A stretch of 64,000 nt of DNA from Terriglobia bacterium (GTDB taxonomy: Bacteria; Acidobacteriota; Terriglobia; Terriglobales; Acidobacteriaceae): the NCBI GenBank assembly GCA_020073565.1, contig JAIQEY010000027.1, forward strand, positions 19,068 through 83,067, in the 5' to 3' direction. A program made the position numbers and the translations under genes. Below the pieces are notes generated by a model. That model did no database searches, was not told the origin of the DNA, and saw only the letters and a program-made list of their open reading frames with translations. Positions 32,054 to 40,867 of this stretch are shown in pieces. Numbering within the stretch: position 1 is the first letter of the stretch; each line of letters begins with the position of its first letter.

Positions 32054-33889
32054 TCAGGAACGCGTCGTTCCCATCGTCAAAGGATCGGCAGGAGCGAGCG
32101 GGACTGCTGCGATCGGAAGATGTTCCATCGGCAGCGTCAGGTGTTTCTGAATTCGAATTTCGCCGCGCTGATACACGGCGACCAAGGCGGCCACGGCCTT
32201 CGGGTCCAGCCGCTGCCCCGAAAGGTTCTGAATGATCCGCAGTGCCTCCACGGGATCGTGCGCCTGCTGGTAAGGACGGTTCGTGGTCAGCGCGTCAAAG
32301 GTGTCGCCCACCGCAATCACGCGCGGCAGCAGAGGAATGTCCTCGCCCTTCAGCCCATATGGATACCCGCGTCCGTTGAGTGCCTCGTGGTGCAGTTCGA
32401 TTCCTGGCAGCATCTCACGCAACTGCGTCACCGGACGCAGGATGTTGGCACCCTTCGTCGTGTGCGTCTTCATGATTTCGAATTCTTCCGGCGTCAGCGC
32501 GCCCGGCTTTTTCAGGATCCGGTCCTCAATGCCGATCTTGCCCACATCGTGCAACTGGGCGGATACGCGCAGGATCTCGAGGAATCCCGGATCGAGCCCC
32601 ATTTCCCGGGCGATCATCAGCGAATACCGGGTGACCCGGTCGGAGTGGCCGCGCGTGTAAGGATCCTTTTCGTCGACCGCGCCGGCCAGCATCTGGATCG
32701 ACCCCATGAACAGCGCTCTGTTCTCTTCGGCGGCGCGCTTCAGGTCTTCAACGAACTGCTCCAGTTCTTCCGACATGGTGTTGAAGGTGCTCGCCAGTTC
32801 GCCGATCTCCGTGCGCGACTTCAAATGCACGCGCTTCGTAAAATCGCCGCGCGCGATGGCCCGGCTGGACTGCGCCAACACTTCCAGCGGGCTGGTGATC
32901 CGCCGCGCCGAGAAAATGCTCAAGCCTACGCTGCCAAACACCGCCAGCCACGCCAGCAGGCGTCCCGTGCGCTGCATCTCAAATATGCCGCGGTACGCTT
33001 CCTCCTGTGGTTTCTGCACCACCACGGCCCAATCCAGCGCGGCCACCGGACTGTATGTGCCCAGCATCTCGGTTTCATTCTTGCCATCGTGCGTGGCGAA
33101 TTCACGAGTTGCCGCCAATTGCGCCTTCGCGCCCTCATCCACAAAGCTGCGCACGATGTCGAAGTGCGTCATGTCCTGACCCGTGGCATATTCCGAGGTC
33201 GCGCCGGTCACTAGTCTTCCCTGGCTGTCCACCACGTACGGGATCAATCCAGTGCGGCTCACTTCCTGCAGCCGCCGGATCAAAAATTGCAAATCCACCA
33301 CCGAGCCGATCATTCCCAGAAACCGCCCGCCATACATAATCGGGATGCTGACCAGCATTACCGTCCGCGCCGATTTTCCGCTTCCCACCATCAGCGGCTG
33401 TCCGCTGTAGATTCTTCCTTGCCGGGCCGCCCCGTAGGCGCGTTCCAGTTCACGTTGCAGAAAGGCGTCCGGCTCGATCTTTCCGGCCGAGACGCCCTTG
33501 GCGTCGGCGTTCAGCAGCGTGGCGTAAGCGATATCATTCGATGACGAAACGAAGTTTTCCAGCAGCGCACGCAGTTCCGGCGCCTGAATATTCTCCCCGC
33601 CGATGTCGGTGCCGCTCGTCACCTGGACCGAAGACGACAAATTGGCCAGCATCATGCGCAGCGTTTCCTGATGCTGGGAAATGTCGTCGGCCAGCGAGCG
33701 CGTCACCGTATTCTGCAGCAGCATTTCGTTGGTCTTCAGCCGCTCCCGGTTCAGCGTCTCAATCTGTGCCGAGTAAAAGTACATCGGAAGCACACTGATG
33801 GCGAGCAGCACGCCGAGGATGACGTACAAGAGCGGGATGCGCGCGGGAATGGGCAGCTTCAGCGGCAAAAGGCTATCCTGTCGGCCCAA
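32054..33889 (-). CDS. Transmembrane HAMP-HD-GYP receptor, putative c-di-GMP phosphodiesterase
   Basis: 611 residues. An N-terminal TM helix (LLYVILGVLLAISVLPMYFY) is followed by a periplasmic double-Cache-like sensor (residues about 40-305, PIMYGGRFLGMIGSVVDL and GALDWAVV-type end ALDWAVVVQKP). A second TM helix (LLAWLAVFGSVGLSI), HAMP, a short coiled coil, and an HD-GYP domain follow. The HD motif is HDVGKIGIED and the GYP signature HHEALNGRGYP, both complete. It should hydrolyse c-di-GMP in response to an extracellular ligand. Two PilZ proteins and YajQ in the window are possible targets. Confidence 0.9.
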   Translation of the reverse strand: MGRQDSLLPLKLPIPARIPLLYVILGVLLAISVLPMYFYSAQIETLNRERLKTNEMLLQNTVTRSLADDISQHQETLRMMLANLSSSVQVTSGTDIGGENIQAPELRALLENFVSSSNDIAYATLLNADAKGVSAGKIEPDAFLQRELERAYGAARQGRIYSGQPLMVGSGKSARTVMLVSIPIMYGGRFLGMIGSVVDLQFLIRRLQEVSRTGLIPYVVDSQGRLVTGATSEYATGQDMTHFDIVRSFVDEGAKAQLAATREFATHDGKNETEMLGTYSPVAALDWAVVVQKPQEEAYRGIFEMQRTGRLLAWLAVFGSVGLSIFSARRITSPLEVLAQSSRAIARGDFTKRVHLKSRTEIGELASTFNTMSEELEQFVEDLKRAAEENRALFMGSIQMLAGAVDEKDPYTRGHSDRVTRYSLMIAREMGLDPGFLEILRVSAQLHDVGKIGIEDRILKKPGALTPEEFEIMKTHTTKGANILRPVTQLREMLPGIELHHEALNGRGYPYGLKGEDIPLLPRVIAVGDTFDALTTNRPYQQAHDPVEALRIIQNLSGQRLDPKAVAALVAVYQRGEIRIQKHLTLPMEHLPIAAVPLAPADPLTMGTTRS

Positions 33890-34100
33890 GTGGGGGAATG
33901 AGCCGGTCCGTTTCTAGTCCATTTTAAGTTCGATTGCCTCGGTGACCCTGTGGGTTTGTGGTACAGGTACCGTTACTGAAGTACTCCGTCGGCAGTGCCC
34001 TTCGTCCGGCTGGCCTTGACCGTCACTGCTGTGATTCCTTGCCCTAAGCAGCGTGCGTTCCGTCACCTCAATCCCCTTCCGCGCGTGATACAACCTCTGC

Positions 34101-35138
34101 ATGGCCGGGAAGTCTCCCAGTTCCACGCAACCAGCCACCACGGCACAGGCCCCCTGCCGGGCGGATCTGGCCGGAGGCACCCTTGATCTGTGGCCGCTGT
34201 ACCTGTTTCACCCCGGTGCCCTGACCCTGAACTTTGCCGTTGAGATTCTTACGACCTGCCGCATCACTGCGCTCAAGGGTTCGCGTATCGAGCTACATTC
34301 CCTCGATACCGGCCAGCAGGAGAGTTTCGCCAGTCTTGAGGAGTTAGTCGCAGCCGGGAATCATCGTCACGTTCTGGCGGCATACCTGGTGCGCTTTTTT
34401 GCGCCCGAGTGTGGCCTGCGTGTCGAAACCAACTCCCAATCCCCAGCCGGAGCTGGGATCTCCGGTTCGTCCGCGCTCATGATCGCCACCACCGCCGCCC
34501 TCGCCTGCTTTACCGGCCGTGATCTTGATCCCGAGAAGATGCGCGTCATCGCCCAGAATGTCGAGGCGCAGATCATCAGGGTCCCCACCGGGTGCCAGGA
34601 TTACTACCCAGCCCTGTACGGCGGGGTCAGCGCCATCCACCTTGATCCCGACGGAATCCGCCGCACCGCTTTGCCGGTCGCGCCCGAAGAGATCGAGATG
34701 CGCTTTGTACTCGCTTACACCGGCGCACCGCGTCAGTCCGGCATCAACAACTGGGAAGTCTTCAAGGCGCATATCAACGGCGACAAACATGTCTTTCACA
34801 ACTTCGAACTGATTGCTGCCATCGCGCGCGACATGCACCAAGCCTTTCTACGTCATGATTGGGAAGATGTCGCTCGCCTGCTCCGCGAGGAGTGGAAACT
34901 GCGTCGAACCAATGCTGAGGGAATCAGCACGCCCCTGATCGATAAATTGATTGCCGTCGCTGGCAAGAACGGCGGGCGCGCCGCCAAAGTCTGCGGCGCT
35001 GGCGGCGGTGGCTGCGTTCTGTTCATGGTCGAAGAGGGCGCGCAAGAATCGGTGGCCCACGCCGTCGCCGAGGCCGGTGGGCGCATTCTGCCCCTGAAAG
35101 TTGCTCGCGAAGGCCTGCGGATCACGAGGGAGACGTAG
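34101..35138 (+). CDS. GHMP-family sugar kinase (heptose-7-phosphate kinase-like)
   Basis: 345 residues. The start signature APCRADLAGGTLDLWPLYL and the ATP loop GAGISGSSALM are those of the HddA/GlcNAc-kinase-like GHMP branch. Motif 3 is KVCGAGGGGCVLF. GHMP enzymes phosphorylate sugar or isoprenoid hydroxyls; the DLAGGT opening and the middle segment GCQDYYPALYGG are those of D-glycero-D-manno-heptose-7-phosphate kinases. The specific sugar is inferred. It is alone: no gmhA, gmhB or rfaE nearby. Confidence 0.8.
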   Translation: MAGKSPSSTQPATTAQAPCRADLAGGTLDLWPLYLFHPGALTLNFAVEILTTCRITALKGSRIELHSLDTGQQESFASLEELVAAGNHRHVLAAYLVRFFAPECGLRVETNSQSPAGAGISGSSALMIATTAALACFTGRDLDPEKMRVIAQNVEAQIIRVPTGCQDYYPALYGGVSAIHLDPDGIRRTALPVAPEEIEMRFVLAYTGAPRQSGINNWEVFKAHINGDKHVFHNFELIAAIARDMHQAFLRHDWEDVARLLREEWKLRRTNAEGISTPLIDKLIAVAGKNGGRAAKVCGAGGGGCVLFMVEEGAQESVAHAVAEAGGRILPLKVAREGLRITRET

Positions 35139-35171
35139 CGCCCGCGTCCCACCGGCCTTTCCGCGCAACCC

Positions 35172-35897
35172 TTACTTCATATCCAGAATGACAAAGCGCG
35201 CCGGCTCCTTGCCCACATTCTTGAATGTGGCCGCCGCGTCTGCCGGAAGCCACTTCACATCGCCCTTCGTGAGTTGCAGATCCTTCGGCTCCTGGTCTTT
35301 CAACTTGCGCTGTAGTTCCACGTCCGTCAGAGCCACGAACAACGCGCCCACGCCGATGCTGCGGATTTCCTTCGAGTCGCCGCCCAGCAGCTGCACGTTC
35401 ACGATCTCGACCGACGTCTTGGTTAAATTCGTGACGTAGGAGACGTGCGGATCCACTCCTGGCCCCAGCTTTAAGGCGAAGGGGGCGAGCGACGGATCGT
35501 TGGCATGGCTCCGGCTCTGATCCGCTTGCATGATTTCAACAGTCAGTTCACGGTAGGGGTCATTGTGGGGATTCCGCAGAGTCAGCCGGTCCACCGGATA
35601 ATTGAATGAAATGTAATAGCCTTCGGGATCTTCAAATCCCTTGCCGGAAAATAGTGTTCCACCCCAGGCTTGTTCGACCGTGCCGCCTAAGGTCATCCGC
35701 ACCCAGTCGTGTTCGTGCACAACCGCCTTGGTCTGCTCCAACCGGCCCAGCTCGATGGTGTACGCGCGGCAGTATTCGTTCCCGAACACACGCGAATAAT
35801 GCGGCTCGTCGTCCATGCTGACGACCGCATCCTGCGCAACGGCTCGCGCACTTGTACACACGACCAGCGACAAAACCCACACGCCGATGCGATTCAT
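35172..35897 (-). CDS. Secreted cupin-like protein
   Basis: 241 residues with a signal peptide (VLSLVVCTSARAVA). Two beta-rich halves are visible: VVHEHDWVRMTLGGTVEQ in the first and SIGVGALFVAL, VKWLPADAAATFKNVGKEPARFVILDM in the second. The pattern fits a bicupin. Metal-binding His residues are few (HEHDW). Function unknown. It is convergent with the sugar-kinase gene and divergent from the next secreted protein. Confidence 0.6.
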   Translation of the reverse strand: MNRIGVWVLSLVVCTSARAVAQDAVVSMDDEPHYSRVFGNEYCRAYTIELGRLEQTKAVVHEHDWVRMTLGGTVEQAWGGTLFSGKGFEDPEGYYISFNYPVDRLTLRNPHNDPYRELTVEIMQADQSRSHANDPSLAPFALKLGPGVDPHVSYVTNLTKTSVEIVNVQLLGGDSKEIRSIGVGALFVALTDVELQRKLKDQEPKDLQLTKGDVKWLPADAAATFKNVGKEPARFVILDMK

Positions 35898-36034
35898 TTC
35901 GTCTCCTTCAATATGCCCAGTGTACGCCGGGCTGCGAGTCGTACAAGACTCGCATTTCCGTGCTCAACACCTCTGGTTAGCAGACCGAAAATTCTGCACC
36001 GACGGTGTAACCTGCTTACTTTGGCTGGTCTATA

Positions 36035-37042
36035 ATGAACTCATCCCCGGGGTGCTGCATGCCGTGCCGCCGCGCTGTTTCGCTGTTGCTGGCGCTGTTG
36101 ATTGGTTCCGCTCTAGCTGCGGCCCAGGCTACCCCGCCTCCGCGTATCACCAAGGAAAACCGGGAGCAGATCATCCACGTTTTTGCCTATGACCTGGTCT
36201 ACATCCGCACAAATTTCCCGATGGGGAAGGTCGGCCTGAAACTCAGGAACGGCACCCTGAGCCCGAGCGGCCCGGATTTACAGCAACTCATGGCGCTCTG
36301 GGGACCGGCCGCCAAGCCCGGCGATCAGGCCCGGATCACCGACATTGTGTTCAAGGACGACCACATCCATTTTGAAATCAATGGCGGTCCGATCAAGAAG
36401 CGGAAGTGGTACCAGCGCATCGAAGTTGGGGGCTCCGCTGGATCTACTCCGATCTCACCGTCCGACTCGAACGCCAACGCGCGCGGCTCGTTCGTCGACC
36501 TGTACTTCGACAAGTACGTTCCCGAGATGACCGGGCCCGAACTGAAGGAGGCACTGCGTCCGGTCTTCGACTTTGACTCCAAGTCTCCGCTCGCCGCCTA
36601 CCTGGAGACTGTTTCGCCCAAGGTAAAAGATGCCATTGAGAAGCATCACGTGCTGGTCGGCATGAACCACGACATGGTGATTTACGCCAAGGGGCGTGCG
36701 CCGAAAAAAGTGCGCGAACACGTCGACGAAGTCGAGTACGAAGAATGGATCTACGGCACTCCACCGCAGGACGTGGACTTCGTGCGCTTCGTAGGCGATG
36801 AAGTCGTGCGCGTCGAAACCATGAAGGTGGACGGACAGAAAATCGTGCGTACCGAAAAGGAAGTGGACTTGACCAGGCCCGCACTCGCCGCCAAGCAGCC
36901 GGAGCGTCCAGACAACGCGCCCACGTTGCGGCGTCCGGGAGAAGAGATGCCGGATGCCCGTCCGCAGAATCCTTCCCGTCTTCCGCCCGCGGGTACGCCT
37001 ACTCCGCCCGACAAGGATCCAACTCCGAACTTAGTTGGATAA
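36035..37042 (+). CDS. Secreted protein of unknown function
   Basis: 335 residues with a signal peptide (VSLLLALLIGSALAAAQA, cleavage near residue 31). Residues about 60-150 include PMGKVGLKLRNGTLSP and FKDDHIHFEINGGPIKKRKWY; residues about 205-285 include HHVLVGMNHDMVIYAKGRAPKK and a WIYGTPPQDVDFVRFVGDEVVRV segment like the SmpA/BamE-type repeat that binds outer-membrane partners. The C-terminal 60 residues are Pro-rich. The VGMNHDMVIYAKG...EEWIYG pattern resembles BamE-like folds, but I do not assign the family. Confidence 0.6.
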   Translation: MNSSPGCCMPCRRAVSLLLALLIGSALAAAQATPPPRITKENREQIIHVFAYDLVYIRTNFPMGKVGLKLRNGTLSPSGPDLQQLMALWGPAAKPGDQARITDIVFKDDHIHFEINGGPIKKRKWYQRIEVGGSAGSTPISPSDSNANARGSFVDLYFDKYVPEMTGPELKEALRPVFDFDSKSPLAAYLETVSPKVKDAIEKHHVLVGMNHDMVIYAKGRAPKKVREHVDEVEYEEWIYGTPPQDVDFVRFVGDEVVRVETMKVDGQKIVRTEKEVDLTRPALAAKQPERPDNAPTLRRPGEEMPDARPQNPSRLPPAGTPTPPDKDPTPNLVG

Positions 37043-37557
37043 CCTCACGCGCTGACATCCTGAGCGGAGCAGGAGCTTCACGAAGTGAAGTTCCTGCGGA
37101 GTCGAAGGACCCCTGCGGTCTTATCCGTATCCTTCCCGCTCAGCCTGCCCATTACTCTGAGTGTATTAGCCCGTTGGTATGGAGGGTAGCCCCCTCCCCC
37201 CGGTCTCTTGGAATCATAGAGTTAAGTGGTGAAAGCACTCCATGATCTAGATTCCACATGAGTTACAGGCAAGATCTAGACAACAGAGGACTTACAGAGC
37301 GCATTTCTGGTCGCGATCATTTAGAATCAATCAGTTAGCATTTGCCATCGCTGGCAAAATCCAGATTTCAAAGAGCTTAACGCCCGAGATTCGTGGGCGA
37401 AGGGCTTGATTCGGCCCTTATCCCCTCGAACGACGCCGCGCTTCGGGTCGAGGGTGCGATTTTCAAGTCGCGCTTGAGCTATAGGGATTGTAGGTACCTT
37501 ATCTCTGAGATGGAGGGGCGGCAAGGACGTGCGTCACAATGGGCGAACTTTTTTCCA
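37043..37557. other. 515-bp gap with dispersed repeat and unassigned sequence
   Basis: 37056-37118 is a copy of a repeat (family E: CATCCTGAGCGGAGC...GGAGTCGAAGGACCCC) also found inverted at 48664-48726. The rest (37150-37557) has no convincing coding frame. It contains near-inverted words (CATGATCTAGATTC and GCAAGATCTAGACAAC) and a GC-skewed stretch. I saw no tRNA or known RNA. Confidence 0.5.
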
Positions 37558-37992
37558 TTAGTTGATGACTAGAAACAACACGGCAGAGTTCCCGCCGATT
37601 GGACATCCCAAATCAGCGACCGATCGCTGAGACCGCACTGAAATCTGCACACTGCTCCCCACCGAGCCGCCAAAGGAGTCGATGGTCTGTTGAGTAATCG
37701 TGGTCTGAAGGTGGTGTGAGTCCAGGAACGTCGTCTGCAATGAGCCTCCGTTCCACAGGATCTGCGATTGGGAAGTAAAACCGCTTCCGTCCACTGTCAG
37801 CAGGACTGAACTCGCGTCGCTCGGAATGGTGTCTGGCGAGAGTGAAGTAATTTGGGGCTGCGCCACAGTGCTTTGACAGCTAATGAACATCGCACTGCAG
37901 GTCCAGCCAGATAACAGCAGGATCAGGGCCGCAATGAGGGCAATGCGAAGCAAAGGGCAAGGCTTGCAGGGGGTAGCAAGGGGAGAACGCAT
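37558..37992 (-). CDS. Secreted IPT/TIG-domain protein
   Basis: 144 residues from ATG 37992 (GGAGGCTAGT upstream). A long signal sequence or anchor (LRIALIAALILLLSGWTCSA) is followed by one Ig-like IPT/TIG domain: PQITSLSPDTIPSDA, LLTVDGSGFTSQSQILWNG. It has four cysteines, two of them in the FISCQSTV and DLGCPIG segments, which may pair. Such domains occur in surface adhesins. No partner gene is apparent. Confidence 0.65.
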   Translation of the reverse strand: MRSPLATPCKPCPLLRIALIAALILLLSGWTCSAMFISCQSTVAQPQITSLSPDTIPSDASSVLLTVDGSGFTSQSQILWNGGSLQTTFLDSHHLQTTITQQTIDSFGGSVGSSVQISVRSQRSVADLGCPIGGNSAVLFLVIN

Positions 37993-38393
37993 ACTAGCCT
38001 CCCGATTACGAGTGGTCACTATTCTACACCTGAATCTGGGGAGATTCGGATTTGCGAGGGCGTCAAACCGTCGTCGTTGGAGCCGAATTCCAGCAGAGGC
38101 ACTTCCCCAAGTCTCGAAAAGCGCGAGACGTGGGCCACCCGGCTGCAACAGTGGATTCGCTTGCGCAAACTACAAGCCGGATCTGCGTCCGGTTAACAAC
38201 CCGCCCCGGCGAGATAGAACGAAACAGAAATCGAGCGGTTCTTTACCCGTACCAACTACGCTTTCGCAAACTGCGATCCCCCCTCGCACCACCACCGCGC
38301 TATGGAAGATGGTTTCTTCACAGCTTCAAAACGCGAGACGTGGACCCCCGCCCGCCGGCATGTTCCACGGTTTTCGAGAAGTGGAGCCTTTCG
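37993..38393. other. ~400-bp gap, repeat words only
   Basis: Contains two copies of a CGCGAGACGTGG word (about 38121-38133 and 38331-38343) with A-rich left flanks. Frames in this stretch have no recognisable protein character. I see no RNA gene. Confidence 0.4.
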
Positions 38394-38594
38394 TCACGAA
38401 GCCTTCCGCGGCACCTCCGCTGCAGGCTCTTTGGGATCTTGGAGCTCTTCCATCTTCAGCGTTCGCCAGTTCAACTCTTCGAGGCGCTTTAGCAACTCGC
38501 TGCCGCACGCTTGCCGAGCATTGCAATGTTCACAGTCGGGGCTGTGGATTCTGAGGCGGGCCAACAGGTAACAGATTCGACCTCTCATGCTCAC
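38394..38594 (-). CDS. Small cysteine-rich protein, coupled to the zinc-ribbon gene
   Basis: 66 residues. The start overlaps the previous stop by an ATGA, indicating translational coupling. Cysteines occur as ICYLL, SPDCEHCNARQACG, giving a CxxC plus a further Cys, suggestive of a small metal-binding knuckle. The tail is acidic and amphipathic (LLKRLEELNWRTLKM). No family is recognised; the coupling is the main support. Confidence 0.45.
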   Translation of the reverse strand: MSMRGRICYLLARLRIHSPDCEHCNARQACGSELLKRLEELNWRTLKMEELQDPKEPAAEVPRKAS

Positions 38595-38779
38595 ATCCCA
38601 CCTGCCGCTCGGAGTTTCTTTCTTTCGGGCACGGACGCTCGTTCCTTTTCAACGAACACGCGGACGCGGTCTATGTGGGGATACGCAGCCGACATCTGGC
38701 GCCCGCCTGCAGAGCGGCAGGGCAAGCCTGCGGTCGCTCCGCACTTGGGACACGGCACCGCTTTGAAGTTGGGTTTCAT
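38591..38779 (-). CDS. Small zinc-ribbon protein
   Basis: 62 residues. VPCPKCGATAGLPCRSAGGRQ followed by YPHIDRVRVFVEKE matches a small zinc-binding module (CPxCGAxxGxPC, then His and Arg) found in actinobacterial and phage proteins, where it may bind DNA. CxxC plus a third Cys and His give four ligands. The ribosome site is weak. It probably acts with the coupled downstream gene. Confidence 0.55.
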   Translation of the reverse strand: MKPNFKAVPCPKCGATAGLPCRSAGGRQMSAAYPHIDRVRVFVEKERASVPERKKLRAAGGM

Positions 38780-39083
38780 TCAGCCAAAACTTGGGGCCCA
38801 TGCGCGGAAACCCAGGGGAGGAAAATCAGGTCTCCGGTCGCATGACTATCTTCCTTTGGGGGAGTGGCAATCGTCGGTGACGTGAGTCACAGGGCAAGGG
38901 GCATCCATGCACTGGTTAATACATCGGCAGTAGCCAGCGGATCGACAACTCGCTGCACGGGCGAGAGCGCCCGTCCCCACATGACAGGTGCGGAGCTTCG
39001 CTCCGGCGAGCAGCCGGGGGCGGCTGTCCCTACGAATTCCGAGCAACCAACCTGTCTTACTGACGTCTGATGGCTGACGGCTG
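38780..39083. repeat. 304-bp gap carrying family A palindromes
   Basis: 38958-39033 contains ACGGGCGAGAGCGCCCGTCC, CGGAGCTTCGCTCCGGCGAG and GCCGGGGGCGGC, the same elements as near and inside metG (9369 and 9778). The right end has direct words GATGGCTGACGGCTGATGGC just before nadE. No gene was seen. Confidence 0.6.
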
Positions 39084-40742
39084 ATGGCTTACACTGGTGT
39101 TGTGAAGATTGCCCTGGGCCAGATCAACCCCACCGTGGGAGACTTCTCTGGCAATGCTGCCAAGATCATTCAGTTTGCCGGGCAAGCACGCGCGGCCGGC
39201 GCTGGACTGATTCTCTTTCCGGAGCTTGCCGTCTGCGGATACCCGCCCCGCGATCTGGTAGAGCGGCCGTCGTTTGTGGCGCGCAATCGCGAAACGGCCG
39301 AGAAGATTGCTCTGGAAACGCCGGGCATCGCCGTTATTTGCGGGATGGTTACGCCCGCCGAAGCCGAGACCGGGAAATCGGTGATGAACTCGGCGGCCCT
39401 GTTGCGCGATGGGCGCATTGAGTTTATCCAGTCGAAGATGCTGCTGCCTACCTATGACGTCTTCGATGAGTGGCGGAATTTTGCTCCGGCGCGGGCGCAG
39501 CAGTTGTTCAGCTTTTGCGGGAAGCAGATGGCCTTGACGATCTGCGAAGACGCCTGGAACGACAAACACTTCTGGAACAAGCGTCTGTATCGCGTCGATC
39601 CGGTCGAAGAACTGGTGCGGGCGGGCGGCAATTTCGTGCTGAACATTTCCGCCTCGCCGTTCTGGATGGGGAAGCGGGAACTGCGCCGCGACATGCTCGC
39701 GGCCATCGCCCGAAATCGGAACGTTCCGGTCGCTATGGTAAATCAGGTCGGAGGGAACGACAGCCTGGTGTTTGACGGATCGAGCCTGGTGATTTCGCCT
39801 ACCGGGCAGGTGATCGCGCAGGGGAAGTCGTTTGAGGAAGATCTGGTTTATTTCGATTCGCAGAGCCTGACGGGCGAAATGCACGAACAGATTGAGGGCG
39901 ACGATGCCAGCGCTTACGCCGCGCTGGTGCTGGGGACGCGAGACTATGTCCACAAATGCGGGTTCGGGCGGGCCATCATCGGGCTGAGCGGCGGCATCGA
40001 CTCCGCGCTTACGGCGGCGATCGCGGTGGACGCGCTGGGCGCGGCGAACGTGATCGGCGTCGGCATGCCTGGGCCGTACTCTTCGCAGGGATCGATTGAC
40101 GACGCCCGGCTTTTGGCCAACAACCTCGGCATTCGCTTTGAATTGCTCTCGATCAACGAAGTATATGAGGCCTGCCGCAAGGCGCTGACAGGTGTGTTTG
40201 CCGGCATGGCGGAGGACGTCACCGAGGAAAATATCCAGTCGCGCAGCCGGGGTATGGTGCTGATGGCGCTCTCCAACAAGTTCGGGGCGCTGGTGCTTTC
40301 TACGGGCAATAAGAGCGAATTGGGCGTGGGCTATTGCACGCTGTATGGCGACATGGTGGGCGGGCTGGCCGTGATCTCCGATGTGCCGAAAACGCTGGTG
40401 TACCGGCTGAGCGAGTACGTGAACTCGCGCGGCGCGATCATTCCTCGGGCTACGATCGAGAAGGCTCCGTCGGCTGAGTTGCGGCCGGATCAGAAAGATT
40501 CGGATTCTTTGCCGCCTTACGACGTGCTGGATGCAATTCTGGAAGACTACGTGGAAGAGTCGCGCTCAGCGGAGGAAATCGCCCGGAGCCGCAATTATGA
40601 TTTGAACCTGGTGAAGCGGGTGATTCGGATGGTGGAGCGCAGCGAATACAAACGACAGCAGGCCGCGCCGGGGATCAAGATCTCGGAGAAGGCGTTTGGG
40701 TATGGGCGGCGGTTCCCGATCGCGGCCAAGTCGGAAATTTAG
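39084..40742 (+). CDS. nadE: Glutamine-dependent NAD+ synthetase
   Basis: 552 residues. The N-terminal nitrilase-type glutaminase has the Glu-Lys-Cys triad: FPELAVCGYPP, SKMLLPTYDVFDE, LTICEDAW. The C-terminal synthetase has the P-loop GLSGGIDSALTA (about residue 300) and STGNKSELGVGYCTLYGD. It amidates nicotinate adenine dinucleotide, taking ammonia from glutamine. ATG 39084 gives a short lead before VKIALGQINPTVGDF. It stands alone. Confidence 0.94.
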   Translation: MAYTGVVKIALGQINPTVGDFSGNAAKIIQFAGQARAAGAGLILFPELAVCGYPPRDLVERPSFVARNRETAEKIALETPGIAVICGMVTPAEAETGKSVMNSAALLRDGRIEFIQSKMLLPTYDVFDEWRNFAPARAQQLFSFCGKQMALTICEDAWNDKHFWNKRLYRVDPVEELVRAGGNFVLNISASPFWMGKRELRRDMLAAIARNRNVPVAMVNQVGGNDSLVFDGSSLVISPTGQVIAQGKSFEEDLVYFDSQSLTGEMHEQIEGDDASAYAALVLGTRDYVHKCGFGRAIIGLSGGIDSALTAAIAVDALGAANVIGVGMPGPYSSQGSIDDARLLANNLGIRFELLSINEVYEACRKALTGVFAGMAEDVTEENIQSRSRGMVLMALSNKFGALVLSTGNKSELGVGYCTLYGDMVGGLAVISDVPKTLVYRLSEYVNSRGAIIPRATIEKAPSAELRPDQKDSDSLPPYDVLDAILEDYVEESRSAEEIARSRNYDLNLVKRVIRMVERSEYKRQQAAPGIKISEKAFGYGRRFPIAAKSEI

Positions 40743-40757
40743 GTAGTGTCCTAAATT

Positions 40758-40790
40758 AACCACCAAGGACACTAAGGAGCACGAAGGAAA
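40758..40790. repeat. Half copy of hairpin repeat family B
   Basis: AACCACCAAGGACACTAAGG followed by AGCACGAAGG equals one arm of the element at 3215. The opposite arm is missing. It lies just after nadE. Confidence 0.6.
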
Positions 40791-40867
40791 TCGTGGGTGG
40801 ATTCGGAAATCAAATCTAAGGTGTAATGACAATTTCCTCCAGTTTTGCAACAATCAAATTCCTATCT

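Noticed and set aside
37327..37524. 65-codon minus-strand frame in the 515-bp gap
   Set aside because: No ribosome site, no known motif; probably chance.
38052..38492. Plus-strand frames covering the gap next to the small zinc-ribbon genes
   Set aside because: Composition is low-complexity Arg/Pro/Ser-rich as expected from the shadow of GC-rich non-coding DNA.
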